Of a DNA stretch of 6,747 nucleotides, positions 5,044 through 6,747 are shown one piece after another. The translations under genes were made by a program, and so were the position numbers. The first letter of the stretch is position 1; every line of letters begins with the position of its first letter. The stretch is taken from the NCBI GenBank assembly GCA_905215105.1, contig CAJMOI010000110.1:1-6747 (forward strand). Direction: 5' to 3'. The stretch comes from an uncultured bacterium (GTDB lineage Bacteria > Bacillota > Clostridia > Oscillospirales > Acutalibacteraceae). Below the pieces are notes generated by a model, which was not told where the DNA came from, made no database searches, and worked only from the letters and a program-made list of their open reading frames with translations.

Positions 5044-5388
5044 TTACGAAAGCCTGGAAAGCTGGGTTAGGATTTCTTTCACGCCCTCCCATAACTGCTC
5101 CTGCCGTTGGGCTATATCCTCCAGGTCAGCATCATAAATCCGCCCCGTTTCATGTACCCGTCGGGTGAGCTGGTTCAGGTTATTGCTGCTTCGGCGCAAC
5201 AGGGATACCAGTTCCTTCAGCTCCGGCAAGTCCAGCTGTACCACATAGCCGTCCACAGCCATCTTCCGCAGATAGGCGCTCAGGTTTTTTGTTCCGAACT
5301 GTGCCATTTTCTGCTGGATCGCTTCCATCTCCGCATCGGAAACCCAAAACAGGACCGGCACATCCCGTTTACGCTTTTTGGCGCTCAT
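5044..5388 (-). CDS. mobC: MobC-like plasmid mobilization relaxosome protein
   Basis: This relaxosome accessory protein is expected to bind oriT and help the relaxase melt and nick DNA. It has 114 residues, normal for the family. A basic start (MSAKKRKRD) leads into a ribbon-helix-helix-like region at about 11-47, with a strand at VPVLFWVSD and helices through KNLSAYLRKMAVDGYV. The MobC signature, LLRRSSNNLNQLTRRVHETGRIY (63-85), follows, and a helical C-terminus ends the protein. Its ATG at 5388 overlaps the stop of the DUF3848/DUF3849 gene as ATGA, and only a weak SD is visible, so coupling is likely. A strong terminator follows it. The gene it should partner, the relaxase at 66-1481, is not adjacent. 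The family call is firm. Confidence 0.9.
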   Translation of the reverse strand: MSAKKRKRDVPVLFWVSDAEMEAIQQKMAQFGTKNLSAYLRKMAVDGYVVQLDLPELKELVSLLRRSSNNLNQLTRRVHETGRIYDADLEDIAQRQEQLWEGVKEILTQLSRLS

Positions 5389-6191
5389 CGTTCCGGCTCC
5401 TGTTTCTTCGATAAAGCAGGCTTGTGGGTGGTAGGCTCCTGTTTGAGCTTTTGCAAGACAGAGCCTTTCTCCGGTTCCTGAAGCGTTTTTCGTGCCTGCC
5501 GTGTAAACAGATCGGTCAGACCAAGATTGACCTCATCCACAACCAGATAAGCACAGTGGCGCGAAGTGCCGCTGTCCTCCGGCATGGGAATGGTCTTTGC
5601 CCAGGCTTTGTTGTCACGGGAAACGCGACCGTCGCTGTCCTTATGCTGGATGGTGTTGGCAAGGATGAACTGTACTCGTTCCGACCCGAACTTTTCCAGC
5701 ACCGCCTTAACCGCAGACTCCGTATCCAGTCGGTTATCCGCATAGTGGGCACTGATGGCGTGTTCAATGGCCTCTTTACAGTCAAAGTTTGCCTGATAAG
5801 AGCGGTTATATTGTGCCATCTCCCCATGCTGGGACGCATAGGCGGCAGAATGGAGATAGAGAGGGATGGACCGCTGTTCTTCCAAAACCTTACACACATC
5901 ATCCGCTCGGTTTTCAATGCTGTCCCGGATCACATCCATGTAGCCGGTCTCCAGCTTCTCAAAGTGACGGTACACATCGGCCAGCGGTGTAGGCGAATCC
6001 AAAAGCGCCTGGGCCTGGGCATCGGTCAGCTCCAAGTCCTCCATCGCCATCACAATGTCCTCCCGGACGGTGTACTCATAGGTATGGTGCAGGATTTCCT
6101 CCGGGGGCTGGCTTTTCAGCCAGTCCCGGTATTTGTCCTGTTCAGCGGCCATCTTCTCATAAAGGGCCGTATTCAGATCGTTGGTATTCAT
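5385..6191 (-). CDS. DUF3848-DUF3849 two-domain protein of conjugative elements
   Basis: This is a 268-residue protein of unknown biochemical role that recurs in transfer regions of Firmicutes conjugative elements. Residues about 8-105 match my recollection of DUF3848 (LYEKMAAEQDKYRDWLKSQP, then HTYEYTVREDIVMAMEDLELTDAQAQALL). Residues about 108-235 match DUF3849 (IPLYLHSAAYASQHGEMAQY, then ANFDCKEAIEHAI, ERVQFILANTIQHKDSDGRVSRDNKAWAKTIPMP and LTDLFTRQAR). A polar, lysine-rich tail ends the protein. No catalytic motif is evident. The start at 6191 is set by AGGAGGTG at 7-base spacing, preferred over an upstream in-frame ATG at 6209 inside the previous gene. It begins one base after the stop of the large upstream protein and overlaps mobC by ATGA, so all three form one transcriptional unit. 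Confidence 0.88.
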   Translation of the reverse strand: MNTNDLNTALYEKMAAEQDKYRDWLKSQPPEEILHHTYEYTVREDIVMAMEDLELTDAQAQALLDSPTPLADVYRHFEKLETGYMDVIRDSIENRADDVCKVLEEQRSIPLYLHSAAYASQHGEMAQYNRSYQANFDCKEAIEHAISAHYADNRLDTESAVKAVLEKFGSERVQFILANTIQHKDSDGRVSRDNKAWAKTIPMPEDSGTSRHCAYLVVDEVNLGLTDLFTRQARKTLQEPEKGSVLQKLKQEPTTHKPALSKKQEPER

Positions 6192-6192
6192 G

Positions 6193-6747
6193 TTATCGCA
6201 CCTCCTCATGTTGTTTCGGTTTCTTTTCAGGGCTACGGGGTGGCACCGGGCGCTTCAAGCTGTCCAGCACCGAAGGCCGTGCGCTCTTGGCAACCACAGT
6301 TTCCGGCTGGGCATGGCCCTTGCCGTCAATGTTCAGCAGCGTGTCCAGTTCCACCAGACGGGCGGACTTGACTCGCAGATCATCCTCAAAGGGAAACGGC
6401 TTTCCGATTTCCTCTTTGGCTGCGGCCTGCTGTTGGTAAAGGTTGTCCAGCTGGTTTTTCACGGCTTCCAAACGCTGAGGCATTTGAGCCAGTGCATTGT
6501 CGATACGGGTGAGGTTTCCGCGCGGGTCTGTGCCGAGGCTTGCCCGGTGGGTCATCTGGCCTTTCAACAGGAGCGTATATTCCTGTTTCCAAGCGGAAAA
6601 CTCCACGGACATAGTAAAGCCCCGATAGCTGCCGATCTGCACCGGTTCGGAGCCTTTGACCTCCTTACAGGCGTCCAGCAAGGCTGCACCGGCGTTTTCT
6701 TTGTCGGTCAGCACATCGCCCCGGATCTCCATTCCAGCAAAGCCATC
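6193..6747 (-). CDS. C-terminal end of a large SNF2-helicase/DNA-methylase-like protein (partial)
   Basis: The reading frame is open to the right edge of the window (it begins DGFAGMEIRGDV), so the first 184 visible codons are only the end of a longer gene. The segment resembles the extreme C-terminus of the multi-domain SNF2 helicase / N6-adenine methylase proteins of Tn1549-like elements. It has the stretch PVQIGSYRGFTMSVEF, then QMTHRASLGTDPRGNLTRIDNAL, a coiled-coil-like helix (QRLEAVKNQLDNLYQQQAAAKEEI) and LRVKSARLVELDTLLNIDGKG. A proline- and lysine-rich tail ends it. The helicase and methylase motifs themselves lie outside the window, so the identity rests on this C-terminal resemblance and on the DUF3849-mobC neighbours. 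The proposed role, protecting the element's DNA from host restriction, is inferred. Confidence 0.75.
   Translation of the reverse strand, partial: DGFAGMEIRGDVLTDKENAGAALLDACKEVKGSEPVQIGSYRGFTMSVEFSAWKQEYTLLLKGQMTHRASLGTDPRGNLTRIDNALAQMPQRLEAVKNQLDNLYQQQAAAKEEIGKPFPFEDDLRVKSARLVELDTLLNIDGKGHAQPETVVAKSARPSVLDSLKRPVPPRSPEKKPKQHEEVR

Noticed and set aside
5424..6371. A 315-codon plus-strand open frame opposite the DUF3848/DUF3849 gene
   Set aside because: It is antisense to a gene with recognisable domains and good SD signals, its product resembles no known family, and it crosses the junction of two minus-strand genes. It is best explained by codon bias of the real genes.
1..6747. CRISPR array, transposase, integrase, att sites, rRNA or tRNA
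   Set aside because: No regularly spaced repeats, cloverleaf-like genes, recombinase motifs or long terminal repeats were seen on either strand.

Overview
The window looks like part of an integrative conjugative element (ICE) of the broad Tn1549/CTn5 type, carried by a gut-type Firmicute (Clostridia; a Lachnospiraceae or Oscillospiraceae host is most likely). This rests on protein resemblance and gene order, since no database search was possible. The landmarks are the C-terminal end of a very large protein resembling the SNF2-helicase/DNA-methylase proteins of these elements, a DUF3848-DUF3849 protein, a MobC-like relaxosome protein, a CD1845-like membrane protein and a MOB-type relaxase. Nearly all genes lie on the minus strand, so the reading order is from the right edge to the left.

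Right part (about 5040-6747, minus strand): the transfer backbone. The open-ended large protein ends at 6193. It is followed after one base by the DUF3848/DUF3849 gene, which overlaps mobC by ATGA. A strong hairpin plus T-tract ends this unit at about 4971-5022.

Middle part (about 3329-4970): a new minus-strand promoter drives a two-gene unit, a small acidic protein of unknown function and a CD1845-like membrane protein, also coupled by ATGA. It meets a plus-strand XRE-type regulator head-on at a perfect 31-base palindromic bidirectional terminator. The regulator is transcribed divergently from a stand-alone SLOG/DUF1273-like Rossmann protein. Their shared intergenic region holds two near-identical boxes exactly 50 bp apart.

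Left part (1-3363, minus strand): a promoter whose -10 is embedded in a perfect inverted repeat drives an AbiEi-like antitoxin, an AbiEii-like nucleotidyltransferase toxin and a small four-cysteine zinc-finger protein. Both junctions are ATGA overlaps, so this reads as a three-gene toxin-antitoxin or phage-defence operon. Its terminator lies two bases upstream of the Shine-Dalgarno sequence of the relaxase gene. Two perfect hairpins follow the relaxase stop at the left edge.

Read together, mobC and the relaxase, which should cooperate at oriT, are separated by about 3.5 kb of separately controlled cargo: a membrane-protein pair, a SLOG/XRE pair and an AbiE-type module. The best candidates for something undescribed are the third gene of the AbiE operon and the SLOG/XRE divergent pair with its paired boxes. 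No rRNA, tRNA, CRISPR array, transposase or integrase was seen.
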